This document shows positions 56,693-64,000 of a stretch of DNA of 64,000 nucleotides, piece by piece. The notes below the pieces were generated by a model that made no database searches, had not been told where the DNA came from, and worked only from the letters and a program-made list of their open reading frames with translations. The stretch covers positions 23,055 to 87,054 of the forward strand of contig RHGE01000021.1 of assembly GCA_004296775.1 (NCBI GenBank), read 5' to 3'. The position numbers were made by a program, and so were the translations under genes. Each line of letters starts with the position of its first letter. Position 1 is the stretch's first letter. Origin of the DNA: Marinilabiliaceae bacterium JC017 (GTDB lineage Bacteria; Bacteroidota; Bacteroidia; Bacteroidales; Marinilabiliaceae).

Positions 56693-58195
56693 TTAGTTTT
56701 TCAAATTAGGATTGTTATCTGTCGCAGTAAGCGGATAAGGGTATATCTCCCGGTCTGCCCCGGAAGGTTTTTTATCCCACCAGGCATCACCAAACTTACC
56801 AAAACGAATCAGATCCTGACGACGGTGTCCTTCGAATGAAAACTCACGGCCACGCTCATTAATCATCTCATCCAACGTTAAGGTAGAGGTAGTATAATTG
56901 TGATCTTTGTTTCCAAAGGCCCGCTCTCTAACCTTATTCACCAACGGTAACGCATCCGACGTCTTATTCAACCGCATTAAAGCTTCGGCTTTCATCATCA
57001 AGGCATCGGTATAACGCCAAATCACATAATCGTTGTTTAAGCCCCAGGCTTCGCCAACCACTACTTCATACTTAACACTGCGGGCTCCCTCGTCTTCACG
57101 AGATTCAGCCATGTTTTTAATATCCACCGTCAACACCAAAGGCTGGTCTTTAGCTTCTTCAACGCCCATTAAAGGATTCCCTTCCTGGTCGAATTGAGGC
57201 CCCACCAGGAATTGGTTTAAGCGGGTATCAGCGGCATCAAAAGAGCGGTAATGATCCGGTTGAACCACGATACCATTCCATGGCATGTATTGCAGGTTGA
57301 AGCCTTGCTGATGGCTATAATGCATCATAAAAGCGTGGTGATAGAAACCGCCAATTTTGTTTTCCTCAAAAGGCACCACAAAGATATTCTCATCACAGTT
57401 CTCATTTCTGGCCAAAAAAGGATCCTGCCAATGCTGAGAAAAAGAGTAACCGGTTACTTTATTGACTTCATCAATACAAGCCTGCCAACGTGCCTGGCCG
57501 GTATACACCTCACTGTTCAGATATACCTTGGCCAATAACATGTGTGCTGCCGCTTTGGTGAAGTGGCCATAGGCCGATGACTCGCCTTTTTCGGGCAAAT
57601 CATTGATTACTTCTGATATCTCTTTCTCAATAAACTCAATCACTTTATCAGCCGACACCGGAGATGGAGAACGCGGCTCACCAACTTTTGTAACAACAGG
57701 TACATTCCTGAAATTATCCATCAGCAGGTAGTAATGATAAGCACGCAAAGCACGCATTTCAGCTTTCATTTGCTCAACAGGAACCGGTAGTTGCATATTG
57801 GATACATCCACACTAGCCATATTTGTTAGAAACTCATTACAATAACCAATGGTCTCATAGGAATTGTTCCATGCACCCTTAATCTCATGATGTTCCGGTG
57901 TCCAGTTATGCCAATGCAGTTGTTGCCATTTTCCACCGTCATAACCATGTTTTCCTTTTTGGGGCCATGCGGCACAATCACTACTTAATTCACCACAAAT
58001 CCAATGCGCCAATGTACTTGTTACATACAAGCGCGTATAAGGCTTCAGATAGTTAGCCGTCACCTCTTCAGCCGAACCGTAAAACGTTTTTGTGGTTGTT
58101 TCAGAAAAAACTTCTTCGTCAAGATTGGTACAACCTACCAAACCCAATAACAGGAACAATATGGAAATATTGGTATATAATATATTCTTCTTCAT
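56693..58195 (-). CDS. SusD/RagB family outer-membrane lipoprotein
   Basis: 500 residues. The lipobox GLVGC at residues 18-22 leads into TNLDEEVFSETTTKTFY, typical of SusD. Helical repeats include RALRAYHYYLLMDNFRNVPV and KAAAHMLLAKVYLNSEVY. The C-terminus has LDEMINERGREFSFEGHRRQ and DLIRFGKFGD followed by YPYPLTATDNNPNL. It is transcribed 11 bp after susC. In this locus the ligand is expected to be a mannose-containing glycan or glycopeptide. Confidence 0.97.
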   Translation of the reverse strand: MKKNILYTNISILFLLLGLVGCTNLDEEVFSETTTKTFYGSAEEVTANYLKPYTRLYVTSTLAHWICGELSSDCAAWPQKGKHGYDGGKWQQLHWHNWTPEHHEIKGAWNNSYETIGYCNEFLTNMASVDVSNMQLPVPVEQMKAEMRALRAYHYYLLMDNFRNVPVVTKVGEPRSPSPVSADKVIEFIEKEISEVINDLPEKGESSAYGHFTKAAAHMLLAKVYLNSEVYTGQARWQACIDEVNKVTGYSFSQHWQDPFLARNENCDENIFVVPFEENKIGGFYHHAFMMHYSHQQGFNLQYMPWNGIVVQPDHYRSFDAADTRLNQFLVGPQFDQEGNPLMGVEEAKDQPLVLTVDIKNMAESREDEGARSVKYEVVVGEAWGLNNDYVIWRYTDALMMKAEALMRLNKTSDALPLVNKVRERAFGNKDHNYTTSTLTLDEMINERGREFSFEGHRRQDLIRFGKFGDAWWDKKPSGADREIYPYPLTATDNNPNLKN

Positions 58196-58206
58196 CTTAT
58201 TTACAA

Positions 58207-61200
58207 TTAGAATTTAACATTTAAACCTACTGTATAAGTGGTTGTACGCGGATAAAAGCCCCGCTGATCAACACCTGCCTTAGCACCCAGTTCCAGTTCC
58301 GGATCCAACCCTGAATAACCGGTCATAGTTGCTACATTCAAAGCAGAGAAATACAAGCGGGCATACCCAAGACCCAACAACCATTTTTGAGGTACGGTGT
58401 AGCCTAATGTGATATTATCTAATTTCAAATAATTGCCACTCTCCAGGTAATAGTCTGAATACTGCGGATCGACATTCACCGGTGAATTGATGGCGGAATG
58501 CAACATATTGCCGGGATACCACTTGGGATTACCGTAGTACATTTTATTCACATTCAACACATCAAACCCAAAGGCACCGCGGAAGTTCATGGAGAAATCA
58601 AACCCTTTAACATTCACATACGGGCTAAATGATAAATTGTATTTAGGGTTACCATTACCCAAAAATGTTCTGTCGGCATCAGTGATACCTTCCTCACCAT
58701 CGATATCTTCAAAAATCCATTCACCGTTATCGGTCAATCCTTTGTATTTATAGCCATAGAAAGAACCAATGGGATGTCCTTCTTCAAAACGGAAAATAGT
58801 TCCTAACTGACCGGGAGCCGGTAGGTCTTCATAATTGACCGCCTGAAACTGGAAGGTTTCATCGGATAAACTCACTAATTCATTTTCGTTATAGGAAAAA
58901 GTAGCATCCATTCCTACCTTCCAGGTCTCATTATTAATGATTTTGGTATTCAAAGCTACCTCAACCCCTTTGTTGTTAATTTCACCAATGTTCGACAATA
59001 CTTCTTTATGAATCATAGGAGGTACCTGGGCTACCAGATTCCAAAGCAAATCATTGGTCTGACGTTGATAGATATCGATAGATCCGCTGATGCGGTTATT
59101 CAGCATACCAAAATCCAGTCCGAAGTTGGTCTCTTTCTTTGTTTCCCATTGCAAGTCGGGATTGGGATTGGTAGTAGAACCGTATGATTTAATATACTGA
59201 TCATTCAAAATCCACATGCTGCCTGCACCCATCCGGGGAATAGATTCATAAGGGTTATCCACAATGTTACCTGTCACACCATAACCCACACGTAATTTAA
59301 GCTCATTCAGCCAGCTGGCATTGCTCAGGAAATCTTCTTCTACCAGGCGCCATCCCACAGAAGCAGCAGGAAAAGTGGCCCATTTATTATTATCCCCAAA
59401 CTTAGAAGAACCTTCACGTCGCACAGTGGCCGAAAACAAATACTTACTCTCATAAGAATAAGTGAAACGGCCAAAGAAAGAAACTAATTTCTCGGTCTTC
59501 TTATAGCTATCCATACCGGCTTTTCCATCGGCCAGTCCACTACCTGCACTTAGATCATGATACTTTTGTGCATCACTGACAAAATCTTTGTTCTCAGCCC
59601 AAAAATTTTCGAAAGATTTATCTTCATAACTATAGCCACCCAACAAAGTAAAGGCATGACTGTTAATTACCTTTTTATAGTTGGCGGTGGTTTCAAGCAT
59701 CTTTTTATACTGATGCCAGGTGAACTGCTTGGCCCTACCCAAATAACCACCAGTAGCGGAACTTTTGGAAGTAATTTCATCATACTCATGATCCAAGTTA
59801 TCCCGTACATCAATGGCACCAAAAGCACTCACCGACAACCCTTTCATCACATCAAAATCGGCACGCACACTCATCTGGCTATTCTTCTCTTTGCCGCCTT
59901 TTCGCTCCTGGTTTAAGTTGGCCACGGGGTTAAACTCACCATAACCACTGGGCTGCCAATAGGTACCATCCTGATTTTTAACCGGCATGGTAGGATTCAA
60001 AATAGCAGCCATGTCGAAGGCTGAATAAGAGGTATAATCTTTATTCATTAATGTGGAAGACATATTCAACTGTACCTTCAGGCGATCGTTATAACCCTTA
60101 TGAGTTAAGTTTATACGGCCATTCAAATACTCCTGACCAGTATTCATCACAATTCCTTCCAGGTTGCGGTAATTGACCGATGCCCGGTAACTCAATTTAT
60201 CGGTTCCGCCAGAGAACGATATATTATGTACATGAGAGATATTCTTCCGGATAATCTCTTCTGACCAATTGGTATTGGCTCCGCCATCAATGTAGGAGAT
60301 CCCCTTCTTGTCTCCGTAAGCTCGGTACTCATCCGCAGATAATACATCGGGCAAGGCGGTAGCATCTTCGGTAGAAACATATCCCGAATATTCCACTTTC
60401 AAATCACCGGTTACCCCTTTCTTGGTGGTAATGATAATCACACCATTGGTACCTCTCGTACCGTAAATAGCAGCAGCAGAACCATCACGCAACACATCCA
60501 TACTCTCAATATCCTCTGGTGCCACAGAACTAATATCACCCCCTGTGATACCGTCAATAATAATTAGCGGATCGCTGGAAGCATTCAAAGAAGAGGTACC
60601 TCTCAAGCGTACTCGCGGCTTGGCATTGGGATCGGTACCGGCAGTACGTACAATCTGCAAACCGGCTACTTTACCTTCAATTGACTGTAACGCATTGGTG
60701 GCAAACCCCTTGTTAAAGTTATCGGCAGACACTTTGGCAATGGAACTGGTCACTTCCGTTTTCTTCTGAATACCATAACCCACAGCAATAACCTCTTGTA
60801 TCCCGATGGATTCCGCCACCAAAGTAACAGCAATAGAAGTGCGGCCAGCCACATTAAATTCCTGTGTTTGATACCCGATAAACGAAAAGCTCAATACCGC
60901 ATCATTGGAACTGACACTTATCTCATAACTACCATCTATACTAGTAATGACTCCATTGGTAGGATTCGACTTTTCATACACGTTAACTCCAGGTAATGCT
61001 TCCCCTCTGTCATCCGTCACTGTTCCTTTTATGACAACAGAAACTTGTTGGGCATAATTATTATCTGAAGTACGTTCTTTAGCATTGGTGGAAACTTCAG
61101 CCGGATAAATGATCACATTATTATCCACTACCCGGTAGCTCAAGCCGGTATTGTCGAGTAATTTCTGCAATACCTCATCAACATCCTGATTTACGGCTTC

Positions 61201-61461
61201 TATGGATACCTGGCTTTGATCATTTACCAGGTCATTGTTGTAAATAAAATTTAAGTCACTTTGCGATTTAATGTTTTCTAAGACCTCCCTGAGGCTCACA
61301 TTTTTCAAGTTCAGTTTCACTTTCTCAGTTTGCGCCTCGGTACTAGCAGATACCTGTAAACCGAAAAAAATGATTAATCCCAGTGTAATTCTCATAACTT
61401 TCCAATATTTCCGGAACGAAATGTTTGGACACAATCCTTCCCTGTACGACTTTTTTTTCAT
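58207..61461 (-). CDS. SusC/RagA TonB-linked outer-membrane protein with STN domain
   Basis: 1084 residues. After a signal sequence (about 20-44) comes an STN domain (about 48-118: VKLNLKNVSLREVLENIKSQ, LQKLLDNTGLSYRVVDNNVI) that contacts FecR-type anti-sigma factors. A carboxypeptidase-regulatory-like domain (about 143-230) and the plug (VIAVGYGIQKKTEVTSSIAK) follow, then the barrel ending VGLNVKF. STN-bearing SusC proteins act both as importers and as signal transducers. The FecR at 62263 is the expected partner. The 5' end faces an antisense-oriented terminator at 61509-61539. Confidence 0.97.
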   Translation of the reverse strand: MKKKSYREGLCPNISFRKYWKVMRITLGLIIFFGLQVSASTEAQTEKVKLNLKNVSLREVLENIKSQSDLNFIYNNDLVNDQSQVSIEAVNQDVDEVLQKLLDNTGLSYRVVDNNVIIYPAEVSTNAKERTSDNNYAQQVSVVIKGTVTDDRGEALPGVNVYEKSNPTNGVITSIDGSYEISVSSNDAVLSFSFIGYQTQEFNVAGRTSIAVTLVAESIGIQEVIAVGYGIQKKTEVTSSIAKVSADNFNKGFATNALQSIEGKVAGLQIVRTAGTDPNAKPRVRLRGTSSLNASSDPLIIIDGITGGDISSVAPEDIESMDVLRDGSAAAIYGTRGTNGVIIITTKKGVTGDLKVEYSGYVSTEDATALPDVLSADEYRAYGDKKGISYIDGGANTNWSEEIIRKNISHVHNISFSGGTDKLSYRASVNYRNLEGIVMNTGQEYLNGRINLTHKGYNDRLKVQLNMSSTLMNKDYTSYSAFDMAAILNPTMPVKNQDGTYWQPSGYGEFNPVANLNQERKGGKEKNSQMSVRADFDVMKGLSVSAFGAIDVRDNLDHEYDEITSKSSATGGYLGRAKQFTWHQYKKMLETTANYKKVINSHAFTLLGGYSYEDKSFENFWAENKDFVSDAQKYHDLSAGSGLADGKAGMDSYKKTEKLVSFFGRFTYSYESKYLFSATVRREGSSKFGDNNKWATFPAASVGWRLVEEDFLSNASWLNELKLRVGYGVTGNIVDNPYESIPRMGAGSMWILNDQYIKSYGSTTNPNPDLQWETKKETNFGLDFGMLNNRISGSIDIYQRQTNDLLWNLVAQVPPMIHKEVLSNIGEINNKGVEVALNTKIINNETWKVGMDATFSYNENELVSLSDETFQFQAVNYEDLPAPGQLGTIFRFEEGHPIGSFYGYKYKGLTDNGEWIFEDIDGEEGITDADRTFLGNGNPKYNLSFSPYVNVKGFDFSMNFRGAFGFDVLNVNKMYYGNPKWYPGNMLHSAINSPVNVDPQYSDYYLESGNYLKLDNITLGYTVPQKWLLGLGYARLYFSALNVATMTGYSGLDPELELGAKAGVDQRGFYPRTTTYTVGLNVKF

Positions 61462-61539
61462 AAATTCGAATCGTTTAAATGTTTACAAAAAGCAATTTTT
61501 TTAATTGGAGGAGATGTTGGTAGCATCTCCTTTTTTTTT
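61435..61539 (+). ncRNA. Candidate antisense RNA against the susC leader
   Basis: On the plus strand, AGGAGATG (61509-61516) and CATCTCCT (61524-61531) form a terminator stem with a T-run to 61539. No plus-strand gene precedes it. AATGTTTG at 61420-61427 is a 7-of-8 match to the -7 promoter element; a good -33 box is lacking. The implied RNA of about 105 nt would cover the start codon and leader of susC (start at 61461). Cis-antisense RNAs in this position are known at SusC loci of Bacteroides. Confidence 0.4.
61509..61539 (+). terminator. Plus-strand terminator upstream of susC
   Basis: An 8-bp stem with a 7-nt loop followed by nine T residues, oriented opposite to susC. On the minus strand the same DNA is a hairpin with a poly-A lead in the susC 5' leader. 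Confidence 0.7.
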
Positions 61540-62262
61540 GATTATTAATTCATTCTCACTACTCTTTTTTATAATTATTTAAGTTGTTATATCTACAATA
61601 GATCGTTAGATTTCAGATAATAGTCAGAGATGGCCGTTGTCCATATTGACATCAAACTAATAACTTTACAAGTGTGTTAGATGACATATAGGTTTTTAAT
61701 CCTTCAGTAATAGTTTTATTGGGACGTTGTCCCAAACCCTACTTACTTTTTGGCATCGCCCCAAAAAGTAATCAAAAAAGTCTAGTCAAATAAAAGCTTC
61801 TACCCACCTCCTTGATGAATTTTTGCCGACCCACTAGCCGGAACTCCCGCATTCATCTTCGTCGCGCCAGCGCCGGCCCGCTTATTTGACAGTCCTGCCC
61901 GCTTCCCAACATCATGGCCTTTTTCGTATTTATTGAGTAAATGCGAGCTTGTTATATAATAGACACCAGACTGATTTACATTACTTTCGTTTTTTAGATC
62001 ATTAACAACTTTGTCTATTGAATAGATATAAAGTGTTTTTCAATTACTTACAAAAATTCAACAAACTATTGATCTATCATCTAATGACCTATTGACCTAT
62101 TAATCTACCTCATCCTAACCTTCTCCTCAACCGGAGAAGGAACAACTCATTTCTACTTGTTTAACTGGTATTTGATTTGTTTCCTTATATAGGACAATTA
62201 TAATTTACCTTAATACTCTAACTCTCTAAAATTTATCATCTAATAACCTATTGGCCTATCAT
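61540..62262. other. Intergenic region with dispersed elements
   Basis: Between fecR (stop 62263) and the susC leader. It contains a dispersed element at 61715-61925 and, at 62070-62130 and 62225-62265, ATCATCTAATGACCTATTG-type repeats with a CCTTCTCC...GGAGAAGG hairpin (62112-62133). No gene is supported. Confidence 0.5.
61715..61925. repeat. GC-richer dispersed element with palindromes
   Basis: Begins TTGGGACGTTGTCCCAA (a palindrome), then ACTTTTTGG-N6-CCAAAAAGT (an inverted repeat), then a GC-rich stretch including CCGACCCACTAGCCGGAACT and CGTCGCGCCAGCGCCGGCCC. Its composition contrasts with the surrounding AT-rich DNA. An element with a TTTTTGG...CCAAAAA stem of this kind is familiar as an intergenic repeat in Bacteroidota. 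No long frame runs through it. Confidence 0.55.
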
Positions 62263-63240
62263 TTATTTAGTAATCACAATCACCCCGTCGTTAATTTTAT
62301 AGTGAAACACCCTGGCAGCTGACAAGTACCCCAGAAGTTCAAACAGTTGTGCATCACTAAAATCGCCTGAAAACTTATAGTCCCCTACCTCATCACTCAT
62401 GATAATAACTTTAACCTCAAACTTACGCTCCAGTACCCTGGCAATCTCGGCCAACGTGTTGTTGTGAAAAATAAGTTTTCCTTCTTGCCACAGGCCCGAC
62501 TGATGTCCCGGCCGATCAATGACACTCAGTTGGCCATCGGCTTTATTCAAAATAGCTTCCTGCCCGGGTATTAACACCACCTTATCGCGGTTCTTAAAAT
62601 TGCCTGTCAGCTGGATCTTTCCTTTATCCAAAAAGGTTCGTATCTCCTGATCATTGGCATAGGCTTTCAAGTTGAATTGGGTTCCCAATACCGTTACATC
62701 CATATGCGTAGTGGAAATCACAAATGCCTTGGTTTCGTCCCGGGCTACTTTAAAATACCCTTCGCCCATGAGTATCACTTGACGTTCATCGCCTTTAAAC
62801 TGTTGGGGCACGATGAGTGACGAGGCCGCATTCAAATTCACTTCACTGCCATCGGGTAATACGATGTGTTTAATTTCTCCAACGTTTGCCTGGTAATGCA
62901 TCAGTTCTACTCCTTTGTTGGCCTGATACACCCCCCAGAACAACGATATGGCCAGTGCCACAACCAACACACCTACGGCACCATACCACCTAGTCATGCG
63001 TGGCCGCTTCAATGGCTTTTCTCCTAACGCCCGGATCATAACATCACTCAGGATCTTCTGTTTGGAGGCAACACTTTTCACCGGAAAAAAGCGATTCCAA
63101 AACTCCTTTAGCACCATGTGTTGCTGCTTCAGTTTGGCATCTTCTTGTTCTTGCGCTTGCAGCTCCAGGCTTTCAGATTGGTTGCTTTCCCGGGCTAACT
63201 CCCGGGCTAAAAGTTTATATTTTTGATCAATCTCTCTCAT
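62263..63240 (-). CDS. FecR family anti-sigma factor
   Basis: 325 residues. The N-terminal cytoplasmic part (1-80) is glutamine/glutamate-rich. A transmembrane helix spans about 86-106 (YGAVGVLVVALAISLFWGVY). The periplasmic FecR domain (about 112-210) has HIVLPDGSEVNLNAASSLIV and FVISTTHMDVTVLGTQFNL. The C-terminal DUF4974 domain is LAEIARVLERKFEVKVIIMS and YKFSGDFSDAQLFELLGYL. It should pair with the STN domain of the SusC at 58207. No sigma gene lies upstream within the remaining 760 bp, so its partner is beyond the window or is the sigma factor at 40857. An ECF-type promoter motif lies 21 bp upstream. Confidence 0.95.
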   Translation of the reverse strand: MREIDQKYKLLARELARESNQSESLELQAQEQEDAKLKQQHMVLKEFWNRFFPVKSVASKQKILSDVMIRALGEKPLKRPRMTRWYGAVGVLVVALAISLFWGVYQANKGVELMHYQANVGEIKHIVLPDGSEVNLNAASSLIVPQQFKGDERQVILMGEGYFKVARDETKAFVISTTHMDVTVLGTQFNLKAYANDQEIRTFLDKGKIQLTGNFKNRDKVVLIPGQEAILNKADGQLSVIDRPGHQSGLWQEGKLIFHNNTLAEIARVLERKFEVKVIIMSDEVGDYKFSGDFSDAQLFELLGYLSAARVFHYKINDGVIVITK

Positions 63241-63260
63241 CTGTTTTACTCGTTCATATG

Positions 63261-63292
63261 CTATGACGCCACGAAAAAGAAAATCCCCAGTG
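63261..63292 (-). promoter_or_regulatory. Candidate ECF promoter motif, copy 1
   Basis: On the minus strand CACTGGGGATTTTC is followed by CGTGGCGTCATAG; GGAT and GTC are 15 nt apart. It lies 21 bp upstream of the fecR start at 63240. An almost identical copy is at 63617-63648, and a looser one precedes the other fecR (40759-40792). Confidence 0.55.
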
Positions 63293-63616
63293 GAATTTTA
63301 ATTTTTTTTTACTTTTTTTCACACTACGACAAAAACACCTCTCTATCAATCTCTACCGATCGATAGATTTTAGACATTAGGTCGATTTATATCTTTCTCA
63401 CTGGCAATATCATAACAAATTGAACTATCAAACAATCACTAAAGCTTAACGAACTATTATCGGGAGGGAGTAGCATCTTTTATTGAATACTTCAAGGTTT
63501 AACACGGGGTTTTTATTGGAATTGAATCGTTCACTTTCCGCACTTACGCAGGACGTAACTAAACTAAAAAGTGAAATTAATGATCGATCGCATGCACTTT
63601 AGCATACTTTCTATGA

Positions 63617-63648
63617 CTATGACGCCACGATAAGGAAAATCCCCAGTG
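63617..63648 (-). promoter_or_regulatory. Candidate ECF promoter motif, copy 2
   Basis: The same motif as at 63261-63292 with only a few changes in the spacer (CACTGGGGATTTTC then CGTGGCGTCATAG). Both copies are preceded on the minus strand by a run of A residues. It lies 356 bp upstream of copy 1, with no gene between them. Confidence 0.5.
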
Positions 63649-63840
63649 AGTTTATTTCTTTTTTTTGAATCTTCAGACATCATATCGTTACTGCCAGAAC
63701 GCCGTTTCCTCCTATTCGTTTATCTATAGAGCGTTATATTTTAGTTCTCCGATTTGAGAAGATCGCAATACATCAAAAGGATGAGACGTTACATTGTTTC
63801 GGTTTGAAAGGATGTTTGTCTTTTTAACGGTAGCATCTAA

Positions 63841-63930
63841 TACATATCAGGCCTTCAGCCTTCCTTATTGCCGTGATTGGTACACAGGGTTAAAACCCTG
63901 TGCTTTTACAGGCACTCCTTCGGAGTTTTA
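63841..63930. repeat. Dispersed palindromic intergenic repeat
   Basis: CACAGGGTTAAAACCCTGTG (63883-63902) is a perfect 20-bp palindrome, followed by ACTCC-TTC-GGAGT (63914-63926) and preceded by a CAGGCCTTCAGCCTTCC segment. Units with an ACAGGG...CCCTGT stem plus a CTCCTTCGGAG stem are a familiar intergenic repeat type in Bacteroidota. Confidence 0.6.
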
Positions 63931-64000
63931 TTTATCACATTACTCGTCTGTAATTTCGATATTTAAGAGATAAAGTTTCCAGGTCTGACAGCCCGTTTGT

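Larger units (their letters stand above)
63241..64000. other. Non-coding right edge with duplicated promoter motif and palindromic repeat
   Basis: The last 760 bp hold no supported gene. They contain two copies of a 32-bp motif (63261-63292 and 63617-63648) and a dispersed palindromic repeat (63841-63930). Confidence 0.55.

Noticed and set aside
1..64000. tRNA or rRNA genes
   Set aside because: No GGTTCGAnTCC-type T-loop with a matching acceptor stem and no rRNA core sequence was noticed on reading.

Overview
The window reads as a chromosome segment of a Bacteroidota bacterium, most likely a marine or anaerobic member of the Bacteroidales/Marinilabiliales. The grounds are two SusC/SusD pairs, FecR anti-sigma factors with an ECF sigma factor, two proteins with type IX secretion (T9SS) C-terminal sorting domains, three GH92 alpha-mannosidases, Bacteroidota-only families (DUF3810, DUF6261-like) and promoters of the TTTG-N19-TAnnTTTG type. 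Base composition is about 40% GC. No rRNA, tRNA, CRISPR array, transposase or phage gene was recognised.

Layout. 1-9060: tail of an exported protein, a small membrane protein, a sensor kinase with a periplasmic NMT1-like domain, a 1065-residue leucine-rich-repeat T9SS protein and a DUF3810 membrane protein. 9060-17170: a 12-unit 21-bp tandem array, a helical Bacteroidota protein, a zinc-ribbon membrane protein, CstA, a Mut7-C protein, a MATE pump behind a structured leader, a cyclase-family hydrolase and a DUF6261-like protein. 17460-25810: membrane AraC-type regulator, acyltransferase 3, GyrI-like protein, a PNGase F-like glycoamidase, a second sensor kinase (SBP_bac_3 sensor) and a Cof-type HAD phosphatase. 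26100-28000: second DUF6261-like protein, a strictly periodic 41-bp x 12 tandem array and a small basic protein. 28340-41474 (minus strand): three redox proteins (DsbD-alpha-like, triple thioredoxin, TlpA-like), SRPBCC protein, SusD, SusC, kelch-type lipoprotein, FecR and ECF sigma, i.e. a SusCD locus with no carbohydrate enzyme but three thioredoxin-type partners. 41820-45443: a T9SS-secreted M43 metalloprotease. 46381-63240 (minus strand): FecR, SusC (with STN domain), SusD, basic secretory peptidase, GH92, GH92, PKD-basic secretory peptidase, GH92-PA14.

How the genes may work together. The second SusCD locus combines alpha-mannosidases with zincin-type peptidases, as expected for breakdown of mannosylated glycoproteins (high-mannose N-glycans or mannoproteins). 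The PNGase F-like protein 24 kb away would supply glycan release. FecR plus an STN-bearing SusC implies trans-envelope signalling to an ECF sigma factor whose gene is not in the window. A repeated GGAT-N15/16-GTC motif upstream of both FecR genes is a candidate ECF promoter. A strong plus-strand terminator just upstream of this susC suggests a cis-antisense RNA like those known at Bacteroides SusC loci.

The intergenic DNA is rich in repeats: 41-bp, 21-bp and 7-bp tandem arrays, a leader-like repeat in front of three minus-strand genes, a 110-bp repeat in the mannosidase locus, and dispersed palindromic elements. Two of the arrays lie a few hundred bases upstream of genes for Bacteroidota-only helical proteins; this pairing is the least explained pattern in the window.
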